From contig NC_052666.1 of NCBI RefSeq assembly GCF_016802725.1, forward strand, positions 31,276,997-31,340,996: a DNA stretch of 64,000 nt. Reading direction: 5' to 3'. The notes under the pieces were generated by a model. That model saw nothing but the letters and a program-made list of their open reading frames with translations, was not told the DNA's origin and made no database searches. Source of the stretch: Solenopsis invicta. Lineage: Eukaryota > Arthropoda > Insecta > Hymenoptera > Formicidae. Below, piece after piece: positions 13,206 through 23,979 of this stretch (its first letter is position 1; each line of letters opens with the position of its first letter). The translations under genes and the position numbers were made by a program.

Positions 13206-13586
13206 AAGTAAGGCCAGTGAGACGAGTAAAAAAATGTAAAAAAATGTAAAAAAAATGTCTTTGTATAAAGCATAAATGATATTAATTAATCTTTGACACA
13301 AACGTTTTGACTTTACCGAATCTCCTTCAGTGTGTACTCTTACATTACTAGCGCAATGTTTTCAACGCAAACGTAGACCATGGACTGTAAACCAGATTAT
13401 ATTCAAATTTTGGCGTTATTTGCGTTGAAAACATTGCGTTAGTAACGTAAAAGTACATACTAAAGAAGAATCTGTAGAGTCAAAACGTTTGCGTCAAAGA
13501 AATAAATATAATTAATAAATTAATAAATACAATTTATGCTTTCTACGAACACTTAAATTTTTTTACTCGTCTCACTGGCCTTACTC
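13206..13586. mobile_element. Foldback/MITE-like element, 381 bp
   Basis: Termini are near-perfect inverted copies: GTAAGGCCAGTGAGACGAGT at the left and its reverse complement at the right. The inner parts also pair over most of the length (GCGCAATGTTTTCAACGCAA near 13350 with TTGCGTTGAAAACATTGCGT near 13412). The hexamer ATTAAT lies on both sides (13200-13205 and 13587-13592). There is no coding capacity, so it is a non-autonomous DNA element. Confidence 0.65.
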
Positions 13587-13775
13587 ATTAATTACGTCGA
13601 TAACTTTGATCATTCATGCACACAAAATGTATAACGTAAATCAACCTAGTATAAAAATAAAATCGTATCCAAATAAAGGACACTATCATATCCTTTGCGT
13701 GCTACATCCGGCTGATAATTTTTAGATGGTCTCGTTAATCATGTACAATGAGCGTCAGTTTCTCACGAGCATTAA

Positions 13776-14270
13776 TGTAGCGTAGAATACGATATGTTAC
13801 GTTGCGTAGAATAAAGAAACTCGTGCAAGACGCAAGTTCGAGAATGTTTAGACATGACTCACACATGTGATCGCCAGATTTAGCACAAATTCGTCGGTTT
13901 CCATCAGCCATTCAGATAGGAGGCCCCCTAAAGATCGTTGACGACGAAGTGGTGGGATTTTGTGATCTCTCGAGAACTATTTAAATCGAGCCTTCATCGA
14001 CCGAAAACCTATTCCTCAGTTCTACCGTGACGATAGTTTACTACAAATCCAAACGTTGGCAGCAAAATAACGAGCAATCCACAATACATACGTGACAACA
14101 ATCCGGTAAGAACATCAATCAAGTGATTGTTCATTGAAAGACGAGCAAAATTGCATAAACCGAGTAAATCAATACATAAAGACGCGATAATCGCGTTCAG
14201 TGTAATCAAAGAGTTGTAATAAACATTTTAGTAAGCAAAAATAGAAGTGTTTTTCATCGTGTACACAACA
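13776..14270. mobile_element. Solo LTR 2 (495 bp) just upstream of G3
   Basis: It starts TGTAG and ends CAACA (TG..CA), with a perfect 5-bp target duplication ATTAA at 13771-13775 and 14271-14275. It separates the conserved 5' flank (CAGTTTCTCACGAGCATTA) from E1, so it sits in the 5' UTR/promoter zone of G3. An AATAAA-type signal is near 14219. There is no internal coding region. Confidence 0.75.
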
Positions 14271-16315
14271 ATTAAGGAGTGGACCAATCAATTTTAGTCG
14301 TTGACGTACAAAAACGGAAAAACAACAATGCAAGACGGCGATCCGGATTCCACTCAGATTCCACTCATATCAATAAACAAAAATGAAATGTCCAATGAGG
14401 CAAGTAAAAAACCACCTGAGTAAAAGAAATAGAAATTACACTCCTTTTCTAAATGCTTTGTTTTAGCCGCCAGTACCCGATTGCGGAGAAAGGACACCTT
14501 TGCATGAAGCAGTGGAAAAAAATAATGCTGATAGTGTGCGCGTTTTAGTGTATGAAGACGAAACGAATGTGAATGGTAAAGACAATCAAGGAATTACCCC
14601 GTTCCTCTTAGCAGGAAGTACAGTGGATCGCGACAATTTCAATCAGATGTGTCAGTTTGTCGAGATTGTTAAGATTCAACGCGGGAGCGTCTGTTAACGC
14701 TATTCATCCAGAAACGGATAATAGTCAATCAATTGAACGTTACGCAATAGATAGAATCACCCTGTACCATCATCGAAATCCATACTTGACTACAAATCAG
14801 TCATTACCAAAGAAAATTCTTAGATATATCATTTATGTATATGTGTGCACGAATTATTTGTAAAATTATATAAATGTGATCATGCTTGACTCTGCTAGGT
14901 ACCACTGCTCTGCACCGTGCGGTAATGTTAGGCAGTAAAGACGCAACAGAGATAATAACAAAGATAACAAATAAAGAATGTCTGACACAAAAATGCGAAA
15001 ATTCCGGAAGTACGCCTCTTCATATCGCCGCGACTGCAGGGAGTATTGAAATACTAACGGTTCTACTTCAAAAAATGTCATGTATGTGGGAAAATGATGA
15101 ACGCGCGTCGTACATTGATATATGCGATAAGGTTAGTTATATTAGATGCAGCCGATTATGAATAATTTTTTATTTGAAATAAAATTATATAAGACAAAAT
15201 TGTATATTACTTTTATCCGTTTAGGAGGGTGAAACGGCTCTTCATAGAGCGGCTTTTGAGGGTCACCGCGAGTGCGTACAAGCTTTGATCAGTCGTGGAG
15301 CTAATTTAGCCAAAACAAACAACAAGGGAGTTACCGCTGTGGATGCTATATTTCGCAATCATCGTATTTCGCAACCATTAGACATTTTAACAGATGCCTT
15401 GAATTCTTGCGTAACACCCGTAAATGCTGATCTTTCAAGCAATTTCAAGGAAGTAAGGATTGCTCTACGTTTTTCGTTACACGTGCAGATGTAAATACTA
15501 TTTTCTTATTTTACTATGTTCTCTTTGAATTCTAATGAATGGGATCTTTGTTACAGATCAATGTCAACTTTGGTATATTGGCTCCAAAAGATCAAATGCA
15601 ATTGGCGGTAATCGAAGCCATTAATGCCACAGTTTCAGATATAAAACAACAGGCAATATTATTACAGCATCCTGTTGTGGAGACCTTTCTCAGATTAAAG
15701 TGGGAAAGATTAAGAAAATATTTCATTCTTCATATAATCATAAACATTTCCTTTGCTGTTTGTCTCTCGAGCTATGCCTTAACGTTTCTACAAAATGATA
15801 CAGATCACGTGATAATTCGAAGATTGACAGCAGGGTCTTCTCTCCTATTTCTTGTTTACCATATGATTCAAGTTAACGTAAAACCATGGTAAATATGCAT
15901 ACAAATAATAAAAATATGCACTTATCGATTAATTGATAATTGACTTATATTCCTAAACACTTCAGTATTTATTTAAAACAATCAGAAACATGGTTATCAT
16001 TCATATGCGCCATACTATCCTTGATAACGTCGATAGCGGGAGAGTTCGTCGTAAAGTGTTCAAAGGAAGAAATCGAGTCAAGGCATTGCATGGACTGGAT
16101 ACCATGTGTCAACAGCATCACAATCTTGCTGAGTTATGTGCAAATTATGTTCTTATTTAGCCGAATTATAATGTGGGTAGATTACAAGTTTATATTTTGC
16201 ACGACGTTGAAGATCATTCTAAAGGTGAACCAAAATAATTAACGTATTTTTTCTTAGAGCAAATTAAACTATAATTAATACATCTTACAAAAATCTAATT
16301 ACAAAATATAAAAAT

Positions 16316-16907
16316 GGTAAATATGTCGATAAAGGGAGATAGCCCCGATGACCCTAATCTTGACATATATCGTCAAGGTCATGGCTCTGAGTAACCTTTA
16401 ACAAGTTTTAGCCAACGTTCGCCTTTCATTAAAAAGTCATAATCATAAAAATTGTGTGAAAATTAAAATGAACTTTCGACTTTCCACGTAAAACGAGGCT
16501 TACAAGTTATTAGTACTGTTCTACATGGGTTTGTGATTTTCTACCCGAAGCGACGTCCACTCCACCCCCCTAACATGCGAAGCAAAACAAGGTCTACAGA
16601 TATATTGTTCCACATGGATTTGCGAAGAATACATGTATAAATCTCATTTCGCTCGCAAGGCGGGGAGGGAGAAGTGGACCTGCTTTACGTGGAAAGTTAA
16701 ATTACAAAAAATATATATCCAGTATGTGTATGAGACTAAAATGGGTAGAAATTTTGTTTTATTTATGAAAATTTCTTTGTTGATAATTTTTTAACGAATG
16801 GCGAAAGATGGCTAATATTTTATGGAGGTTAGTCAGAGCCATGACTATGACAACATGTGCCAAGATCAAAGTCATCGAGGCTGTCTCCTGTCAGCGACAT
16901 AATTACC
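16316..16907. mobile_element. 592-bp foldback DNA element in intron 6 of G3
   Basis: It has a perfect 8-bp target duplication ATAAAAAT (16308-16315 and 16908-16915), and the empty site is preserved in intron 6 of Q (near 37786). The termini are inverted: GGTAAATATGTCG at the left and CGACATAATTACC at the right. The inverted similarity extends about 100 bp (ATGGCTCTGAGTAACC against the complement of GGTTAGTCAGAGCCAT). There is no coding. The 8-bp duplication is in the size range of hAT elements. Confidence 0.75.
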
Positions 16908-16986
16908 ATAAAAATTAGCATTTCTCAACTTTCCGGCATAAATCCATTTTTTTCTTAAGGTCCTTGCGCTAAATACGTATATGTAA

Positions 16987-16991
<5 letters not shown>

Positions 16992-17051
<60 letters not shown>

Positions 17052-17067
17052 TGCGTGCGTGTGTGTA
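16992..17067. repeat. GT/GC microsatellite in intron 6 of G3
   Basis: A (GT)n run is followed by (GTGC)n and ends in TGTATATGTATATAAATACG. The same downstream phrase follows the GT tracts at 39471-39513 and 58453-58496, where it is fused to the 3' flank of Q. This tract marks the left edge of the tandem duplication unit. Confidence 0.85.
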
Positions 17068-18390
17068 TATGTATATAAATACGGAAAAGACAATTCTTAA
17101 TGCAGTAATTGTAACTCAAACATAATGATTATCTTTGTACGTAATTATTGATTTCAAGATTTATCGTCTAGACTTATCATTTTCATGCTTCGAATGACGA
17201 ATTCTTAAACCATAAATAAGATTATAAATAAATATAAATAATTATAAATAATTATTAACAAAATAAATCCGGTCTTAAAAAATCGTGTCAATGATATCAC
17301 ATCATTTATCACTTTTGTTATTATAAGTAATTATCATATTGTACATTTAGAGCTTTTTAATATTTTTTTTAGGTTCTCTTAGCATTTGGTTCCTTAATTA
17401 TTGGATTCGCAGTAAGTTTTGCCGTTTTGTTTCCCGGAAACGATGATTTTAAGAATTTCTGGAGTCCTTTAAAGACAACTGTGGTAATGATGATGGACAA
17501 GTATGAATATGACAACCTGCTTAACACTACCACCAGTGAGAACGGTGAGAGTACTTTTCTAATGGCCCCAAGCAGATTTCTGTTTATCATCTTCATCATG
17601 ATCGCCAGTACTGTTCTGAGTAATCTCGTAATCAGTCTGGTGACCAACGAAATTGAACAATTTGAAAAAAAGGTATGCTGCACAAAAATTTAAAAATAGA
17701 CCACCCCCCCCCCAAATCTTACTATTCAATACCGTCTCATTATCTCAATATTATCACATTAGGGCTACAAAAATCGATTATTGAATCATGTGAAATTTTT
17801 TGCACAACAAGAAATATTGATGTCACACAAAATCTTTCCCAAAAAATGGCTACCTTCTCGCTTAGAAGAACAACTGCTCTGGAGTTGCGATGTTACTCCA
17901 AATATTACAGTGTCTCGTAACGAATACGATAACTTTTTTGATATTTTGAAGTCCAACATTCCAGTTCATCTAAAAGATGCTTTATTTCGGTTAGCCAAGA
18001 AATCTTTCAAGGACGATAAGTATGAATTGTATAAGATCATAAAATTTCAAGTACGTTTTTCCATGCTTCGGAAATTGAAATTATGTCAAATGTAAATCCG
18101 TATAATTATGTTTTAGTTTAGCAGACAGAAACAGAATTGGCGAGTCTTAACCCAAGTAGTACGAACTTAAAAAAATTAAGAATGTCTTAAAATTGCGTGA
18201 TCTAATATTCAATCTAAGTGATTATCCTTTCTGAAAAAATCCGTGTTAAATCGATAGTCGCAGTCTCTCGAAGTTTATTGTTGTCGCTTTTCCAAAATGC
18301 TCATTGGTTCTCGCGTTGTGCTTACTTCGTGAGCTGCTGTCATCGTGGAGATTGCGTTTTGACAGTTGTAGTTTTAACTACGTTATAGCT

Positions 18391-18454
18391 GCGCGCGCAC
18401 GCGTGTGTGTGTGTGTGTGTGCGTGTGTGTGCGCGCGTGCGTGTGTGCGTGTGT
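18391..18454. repeat. GC/GT microsatellite
   Basis: Alternating GC and GT dinucleotides near the left end of the Helitron. The tract also varies in length in the other copies (40850-40947 and 59839-59905). Confidence 0.8.
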
Positions 18455-18735
18455 AATACTAAATATACTAAATTAAAAATGGGAAAAAATGTCCATGTAA
18501 TCATGTAGATTTATTATAAAAAATATACATTTAGTTAAAAGTATAAATATTTTAATAAATTGGTAAATAGATATGGTAATTGGTGCACACAAATAAAAAA
18601 AATTTTTTTAATATTATAAAAAGTGTATAAATTTTTTCACATTTTTTATATTATATAAATTTGTACTCATTTCTTTTATACTTTACCTGTTTATATCATT
18701 ACTATTATTTTTATTTTATCTCCCTTTTTTAAATT

Positions 18736-19414
18736 TTAGTCATCATAATCTTCTGTATCGAAGTTTGATACGTTAACTTCCAATTTGTATCTTCCGTCAG
18801 TTATTGAACCGCAACCTATCTTTTTATTTAATTTATTATTATATAATGTTACAAAATTTGTTTTGATATAACCTTCTATCACTATAATAATTATTTATTG
18901 TTAAAGAAGAATTTTATTTTATATTAAAATGTTAATGTGATGCATTAAAAAATGTGATGTATTGTATAATTAATTTTTGTTAGTATTGTCGACTTTCTTT
19001 ATTTATATAATAAATTGATAAACCCGAGAAACTTACTGACTCTTGTTGTTGTATTCAAAATTTCCGAAAAATTAACGTCTTCCGGTTCTGGCAGATTTAA
19101 TGTGTTTTCAAATTTATATTTTCCTAAACATGAAATTCGGGTACTTAATGAGATTTGTAATTCATAATTAACATTTCCATTATTAAATTGAGTTGCTTTT
19201 GGTGGACGAGAATGTGCACCGTCTAAATAAATAATCTGTTAAAAAATGATCAAAATAATTTATTAATTATGCGACATTTATAATATACGTACGTCGTACA
19301 TGTATGTATACATACATGTATATATAAAGAGAATAAAGTGCATGATGAAAACACCTACATAATTTGATTTTATGTGAGATTCCATCCGGTCAATTTCGTC
19401 ATTCCAAGATATAA
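18736..19414 (-). CDS. Unknown gene, last three exons (copy 1)
   Basis: Read on the minus strand, exons 19359-19414, 19037-19235 and 18736-18881 join in phase with standard borders: acceptor TCTAAG and donor GTAGGT; acceptor TTTTTTAACAG and donor GTAAGT; acceptor TTATTATAG. Together they give an open frame of about 132 residues ending in TAA. Landmarks are RMESHIKSNY, YLDGAHSRPPKATQF, RISCLGKYKFENTLNLPEPE and CGSITDGRYKLEVNV with an acidic end EDYDD. Only two cysteines are visible, and there is no membrane segment. The first exon(s) are not found, so this is probably a 3' gene piece captured by the Helitron. I do not recognise the family. Confidence 0.5.
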
Positions 19415-20126
19415 CTTAGACACGGAAGTGTTGCAATCTTTTAGTTCCTAACTGTACATACTTGTATGTAGTTTTATTAGGCCAGTATTACATTTATCTT
19501 ACAAATCTTTCTAATGTATTGAATGGTTACAAAAAGAGGAAAGTCTCAAATTTATAAAAATCTATTATTCTGCAATCAAGCAACAACTTAGAAAATCTGT
19601 TCTATATAAATGTAACAAAACTATAAAGGATAAATGAAACATATTTAAGTTCAAATGTATTTTATTATAATTGTTAATATTTTAAACATATGATTGATTC
19701 TGAAAAAAGAAAGGATAACAATTGTTATTTTAATCCTGTGAGTTAAAATGGATTATGTAACCTATAAAAACTTCTTTTGAATTGAAAGAATAAGAACCAC
19801 TTTATTTCAATCCAGATATTTTAATTAAAAATTTAAAATGTTCGTATTATTTTCATTAATTTAATCAAACATTTTTTCAAATTTACAAATATATTTTAAA
19901 TATATTATTTTAATATATTAAAATATATTTTAAATATATTTTAATATATTTAAATGTGCTAAATTAATATGTTTCAAATACGCTCTGATTTTAAATAATA
20001 AGAAATATGTAGAAAATATTTTCAATTAATTTACAAGTATATATGTAAAAAAGTACATTTGGATTTAAAGTAAAATTTTTATTAAGTAAAAAGTCTTATC
20101 ATATAACCAATTAAAATTAAAATTTT

Positions 20127-20228
20127 ATCTAATACTTCCATAAGTATGCGATGGGTTTCTGCAGCAGTTTTTTTAAGCTTGAAACAAAACTTGATGCAGG
20201 TTCTTTGCTCAGAAATTCCCTTCCCTAC
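20127..20228 (-). pseudogene. Mariner-like transposase N-terminal fragment (copy 1)
   Basis: On the minus strand a 34-residue stretch contains EQRTCIKFCFKLKKTAAETH followed by RILMEVLD. This matches the N-terminal helix-turn-helix (HTH_48-like) of mariner/SETMAR-type transposases as I know the family. The frame is open only locally, and no DDD catalytic domain follows. It is a relic inside the Helitron. Confidence 0.5.
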
Positions 20229-20639
20229 AGGGAAAACCATGTAAAAAAAACGCGCCTTATATTCTACCTCGAAGGTGGTGTGGAAACAAATGTATTGCTA
20301 TTAGTGTTCTGCGGACACTTTGTTGGCCGTATAACGTGAAAATGGTTGTTTGTACATGAAAAATGTATACAACATTTGTTGTAGAGAACAGTTCAATCTA
20401 CAATTTTTATAATAACCATAATTGACGTACGACTAATAGAAAGCGATATATTCACAAAAAATCAATTTTTGTGACCTTTGACCTCGAATAACTTTTGAAG
20501 CTAACACGATATCGATGGGGACTTTTTGCACCTTGTTTATAATGTCTAAATAAAGGTGTGTGCAAAAATTTAGCTAGGTGGCATTTTTTCCGAAGTAAAA
20601 TCCTAAAATTTCTGGGCTAATAACCTGATGCTGAAGTTC

Positions 20640-21398
20640 ATCTATATACGCTGGTAAGCTCTGCGCATTGTATACATAATTATTTCTTCTTTCTTCTGTA
20701 GTTGCTATTTTGTATCCTCCCAACCTGCTCTCCTTTTCTCTTTTTGTAACGCCCTTTTAAAAGTAGGACATTCTTGACTGATGGCTTTATGGTCGTCATT
20801 TAGATTGTATGTTCTATTTTTGAACATACAATTCACACATTTGCTCTCCGTCGCTGTGCAAACACACGAGCTATGATTCCCTGCGCATTTGCAGCATGTT
20901 TCTTCTCTCGTACAATTTTTAGCAATGTGGAAGTACCCCCAGCATTTAAAACATCTTTAGACACTGATGTGATTAAATACAGGACATTTCTTCCATTCTA
21001 TATTTAGTTTTGATTTCTTCAATATCAGCTCGTGCGTCTCTTCATCTACTTCCATTATTATTGATCCTTCGTCATTTCCTCTTCTTTGATTGTTACTCTT
21101 TTCTTTAATCATTCTCTTCCTTTCTTTAACCATTCACAATTCGCATATTTACTGTATCTATTTTATTCTGCTCCTTAATTGTATTTATAAGTTCATTATC
21201 ATCTAAGTTTATCTCTTCTAAATTTATGTTAACAATTTTTACTTTTGGTTTCGATTGAGACGACTCGAGCACTTTATAATGCTCTCCCAGCTTAGCTTGT
21301 ACTGTCTCTTTCAATTTTTTCACCATTTTTCCAGTTTCACAACCCATAATTACTACTCCTTTGCTACCTTTCTTTAATTTCGTTACTCCCATTGCCAT
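20640..21398 (-). pseudogene. Non-LTR retrotransposon ORF1 (gag) remnant, copy 1
   Basis: On the minus strand, 21126-21398 encodes 90 residues starting MAMGVTKLKKGSKGVVIMGC. After stops and frame changes, a zinc-knuckle region follows (about 20730-20960) with CWGYFHIAKNC and CCKCAGNHSSRVC spacing. Lysine-rich N-terminal part plus CCHC knuckles is the layout of ORF1 proteins of R1/Jockey-type elements. There is no reverse transcriptase nearby. It is disrupted and non-functional. Confidence 0.6.
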
Positions 21399-21444
21399 AT
21401 CTTTTTATATCTACTTTCTCTTTTATTACTTTCTCTTTTTTTTC

Positions 21445-21489
21445 GAGAGAGAGAGAGAGAGAGAAAGAAAGAGAGAGAGAGAGAGAGAG
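21445..21489. repeat. GA microsatellite
   Basis: (GA)n with a few AA interruptions, upstream of the gag remnant on its strand. Equivalent tracts are at 43942-43987 and 62909-62971. Confidence 0.85.
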
Positions 21490-21812
21490 GAACTGGATGC
21501 ACAGCATACATATATTTAAATCTTTCCGCATTCTTTGAATGGGCGACATTGAATTGATTGTATCCTTGAGACAGTATCCTTGAGACAAGTTTTTTAAGAA
21601 ACTGATTCCTGTCGATGACACAATCTAAACATGAGAGCGGCAGCTATGCGGAAATAACAAATATATCAAGGCAGTATCCTTCAGACAAAATGCAGTTTTT
21701 TAAGAAAACAAAAAATTTCCCGGTGTTTACCGCCGAATTTTTTTTATGGTAATGGATTAAGAACATTCTTTCCACTACTATGCCCTTTAATTATTCAGAA
21801 GCAGAAGCACAT

Positions 21813-21815
21813 ACA

Positions 21816-21871
<56 letters not shown>
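21813..21871. repeat. CA microsatellite
   Basis: A pure (CA)n run near the right end of the Helitron. Copy 2 is much shorter (44316-44337), and copy 3 is expanded and interrupted (63303-63461), so the tract is unstable. Confidence 0.9.
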
Positions 21872-21872
<1 letters not shown>

Positions 21873-22994
21873 TTAGTTATACTTAATTATAACTGTATTA
21901 GATAAATCAATAATAATAAAAAAATAAAAAAAATTGTTTTTATTAATTTATGTAAAATTTTTTTGAACTTGATTAATTTTTTAATTTTTTTATATTTATT
22001 TAAATATAATATACATTCACTATTAAAAGCTTTATAGCGCTCGCGTAGCGGGCGCTTGTTTTGTTCTAGTGTATATTAAAAAATGTATGAAACCTTTACG
22101 TCGTACCAATTGCAAAGAGAATATATTGCTCTTTAGAATAAATGTCAAAACTTAAAATAAATAAAATCTAAGTGTAGTGTTACGTCCTGCGGAGTAACAA
22201 TTCTTTTCTTTCGAAGTCGATGCAGCCAAGCAACCGAAAAATTGCGAAAAGATGGCCTATCTTAATCGCGCGGATACGCTAAAATTGTCCGGTCGAGTCA
22301 ATACGGTTGGTCTACCCTTGACACGTGCCGATTTTGGGCGGAAGCAAGCGTTGAAACGCGGATGATTGACCCCACCGACTCGAAACACTTGTCGCGCAAT
22401 TAATAGGGCGTGGGCAATAATAAGAGACGGTACACCTGCGGATTAAAATCCCATAGGAACCATAGGCAGATTCAGGTATAAAAGGAAGGAGCTTCGGAGC
22501 TCGCGAGCACTTACTCAGCACTTACTTACTTTCTTACAATCATTTACAGTCACTTACGAGCACATACCGCACCTTTTTCATTCTGATCAATCGCTCATTT
22601 TTTTTTTTTGTTCGCGATTCACTCTAGTTCGATCCGGCGCACATTCCGTGACATTATATGTCCGAGTTTGTGACGTTCGGATTCGTATTTATCGTACTGA
22701 AATTTGACGCGGCATTGTGAGATCCGAACACTCTGAGTGCCAACCGTCGACCAACCGTCCGCCGTTGTAAGCTGAATCCGCTCCGCCAACCACTAAATCG
22801 CTCGCACCTTCAAAACTTCACCCAACAGTAAGTCTCAGCCGTCCATTATTATTATTATTTTTTTTTTTTTTACTCTTCATAAGACTACCTTCTCTCTCTA
22901 ATAAGATATTTATTATATTTTTCAAAACACTCATATATTCAGTATTATTGCACTACCTTTCCTTTTCTCCCTCTATTACTCTCACTCTCTTAAT

Positions 22995-23206
22995 TTCCCG
23001 CAGGATACAATCGAGCTCTTTCGATTGGGTCCGCGATTCTTTTTATTTCCCGTAGGATACAGTCGAGCTCTTTCGATTGGGTCCGCGACTCTTTTTATTT
23101 CTCGTAGGATACAATCGAGCTCTTTCGATTGGGTCCGCGACTCTCCTTATTCCCTGCTGGATACAATCGAACTCTCGTTCGATTGAATTCGCAGTTTTCT
23201 TTGTTT
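22995..23206. repeat. Minisatellite, four units of about 51 bp
   Basis: Units begin near 22997, 23048, 23099 and 23150. Each has GGATACAATCGAGCTCTTTC followed by GATTGGGTCCGCGA. The first three are nearly identical and the fourth is diverged. Each unit contains a short palindrome around GAGCTC. The repeat is inside LTR 3. Confidence 0.85.
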
Positions 23207-23427
23207 CCAGCGGAAACGAAGAATTCCGTTCCTTTTATTAATTCAAACTTTTTTTTCTTTTGCTTTTCTTTTTTTTCTTCTTTCAAGAAGTTATAATATA
23301 AATTTTATTTCCCTTTATAAGAAAGAGAGAACGTAGCCTTAATTCTCAAATTCATTTTAGTGCGTAAGCGAGTCCCTGACCATAAAACTCGAAGAGCCAT
23401 TAAGAACTGTCGGAATCGCCGAAATAA

Positions 23428-23979
23428 GAAGCTCCGGAGGGTTGGCGCATCGTTATCGCTCTGCGGAAAATTACGCAACAGCGAGCAAAAATTTCTGTGT
23501 TGCCTAACGCTCTAATTAATTTGAGTACTTCCGACGAACCGACCGACTCAGCTCCGCCAGTCTCAAATCCGTCCCCCGAATCACACTCTTTTTCCCCCTG
23601 TCGTTATCCTTCCCCCTCTTACTCACCTGGATCTCATGTAGAACCAGATTTTAAACAACCACCAGGGTCACCGTCTTCTACCTTTGATCCTTTTGCAGAG
23701 CCCTTAGCCTCTCCTCGGGATTCAACCTTTTCTCCTACAGATTTTCCTCCTACACCTTCCCCCGATTTTTTTTATCGTAATTCCGATTCACCTGTTCGAA
23801 GACCTCCGGAAGATCCATATTCCCCCGCGCTAGAGTTTCCCCAAGAAAACCCGCATTCCGATTCATTATTTACTCCCGAACAGGTAGAGAATATAGTAAA
23901 TGAAAATATTGAAGCGAATCGAAGAGTATTCAATGAATTTGAAGAAATCTTCGACTCGCTCCAAACCCTACCTGGATAA
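23428..23979 (+). CDS. Pro/Ser-rich ORF within LTR 3, function unknown
   Basis: The open frame runs from after a stop at 23425-23427 to TAA at 23979. It contains no ATG, so either it is an exon of a spliced transcript or it is not translated. From 23497 it encodes about 160 residues, very rich in P and S (repeated SP, PSP and PPTPSP motifs), with an acidic, glutamate-rich end (FTPEQVENIVNENIEANRRV). Composition and length suggest a disordered linker. It resembles no enzyme I know. It is clearly in the retroelement, not in the channel genes. Confidence 0.3.
   Translation, partial: EAPEGWRIVIALRKITQQRAKISVLPNALINLSTSDEPTDSAPPVSNPSPESHSFSPCRYPSPSYSPGSHVEPDFKQPPGSPSSTFDPFAEPLASPRDSTFSPTDFPPTPSPDFFYRNSDSPVRRPPEDPYSPALEFPQENPHSDSLFTPEQVENIVNENIEANRRVFNEFEEIFDSLQTLPG

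Larger units (their letters stand above)
10541..13770. other. Spacer between G2 and G3, with inserts
   Basis: The spacer matches the one at 7600-8650 (same order of phrases from about 10615). It has two foreign pieces: about 12146-12835, which contains a palindrome, and a foldback element at 13206-13586. A CG/CA-rich run lies at 12931-12978. The G tract at 10572-10581 marks the junction between the G2 remnant and the spacer. No gene is supported. Confidence 0.5.
14329..18150 (+). pseudogene. G3/R0: TRPA channel, E3-E9 intact but 5' end broken
   Basis: The conserved ATG (14329) opens a frame that keeps only about 26 codons of E1; the first three ankyrin repeats are deleted and a TAA follows. 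E2 starts at 14467. It has a 5-bp net loss near 14670 (frameshift), and its donor is changed from GGTATT to GGATAA. The remaining exons are clean and in phase: E3 14899-15131, E4 15225-15452, E5 15557-15888, E6 15966-16224, E7 17373-17672, E8 17763-18019, E9 18117-18150. The pore reads MMMDKYEYDNLL, with G-E replaced by D-K. Solo LTR 2 lies in its 5' region and a 592-bp foldback element in intron 6. A shorter product starting in E3 or E4 cannot be excluded, but no good start is seen. Confidence 0.75.
18225..22069. mobile_element. Helitron-like element, copy 1 (3.8 kb)
   Basis: The left end is A|TCCTTTCTG and the right end is CTAG|T at 22066-22069. There is no target duplication. A hairpin AGCGCTCGC-GTA-GCGGGCGCT (22036-22056, one mismatch) ends 9 nt before CTAG. 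These are the three diagnostic Helitron features. The paralogous 3' flank of P is uninterrupted at the matching point (GATA|TGTATTT, 31308/31309), which gives an empty site. No Rep/helicase frame is present, so it is non-autonomous. It carries minus-strand exons of an unknown gene, a mariner-like helix-turn-helix fragment, a non-LTR gag remnant and microsatellites. Confidence 0.75.

Noticed and set aside
14009..14209. Minus-strand frame of 66 codons upstream of G3
   Set aside because: It lies wholly in solo LTR 2 and resembles no retroelement protein.
16992..17093. Minus-strand frame of T-H repeats in intron 6 of G3
   Set aside because: It is a product of the GT microsatellite.
22998..23206. 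CRISPR-like array
   Set aside because: The four 51-bp units are adjacent without unique spacers, so this is a minisatellite in an LTR of a eukaryotic genome.
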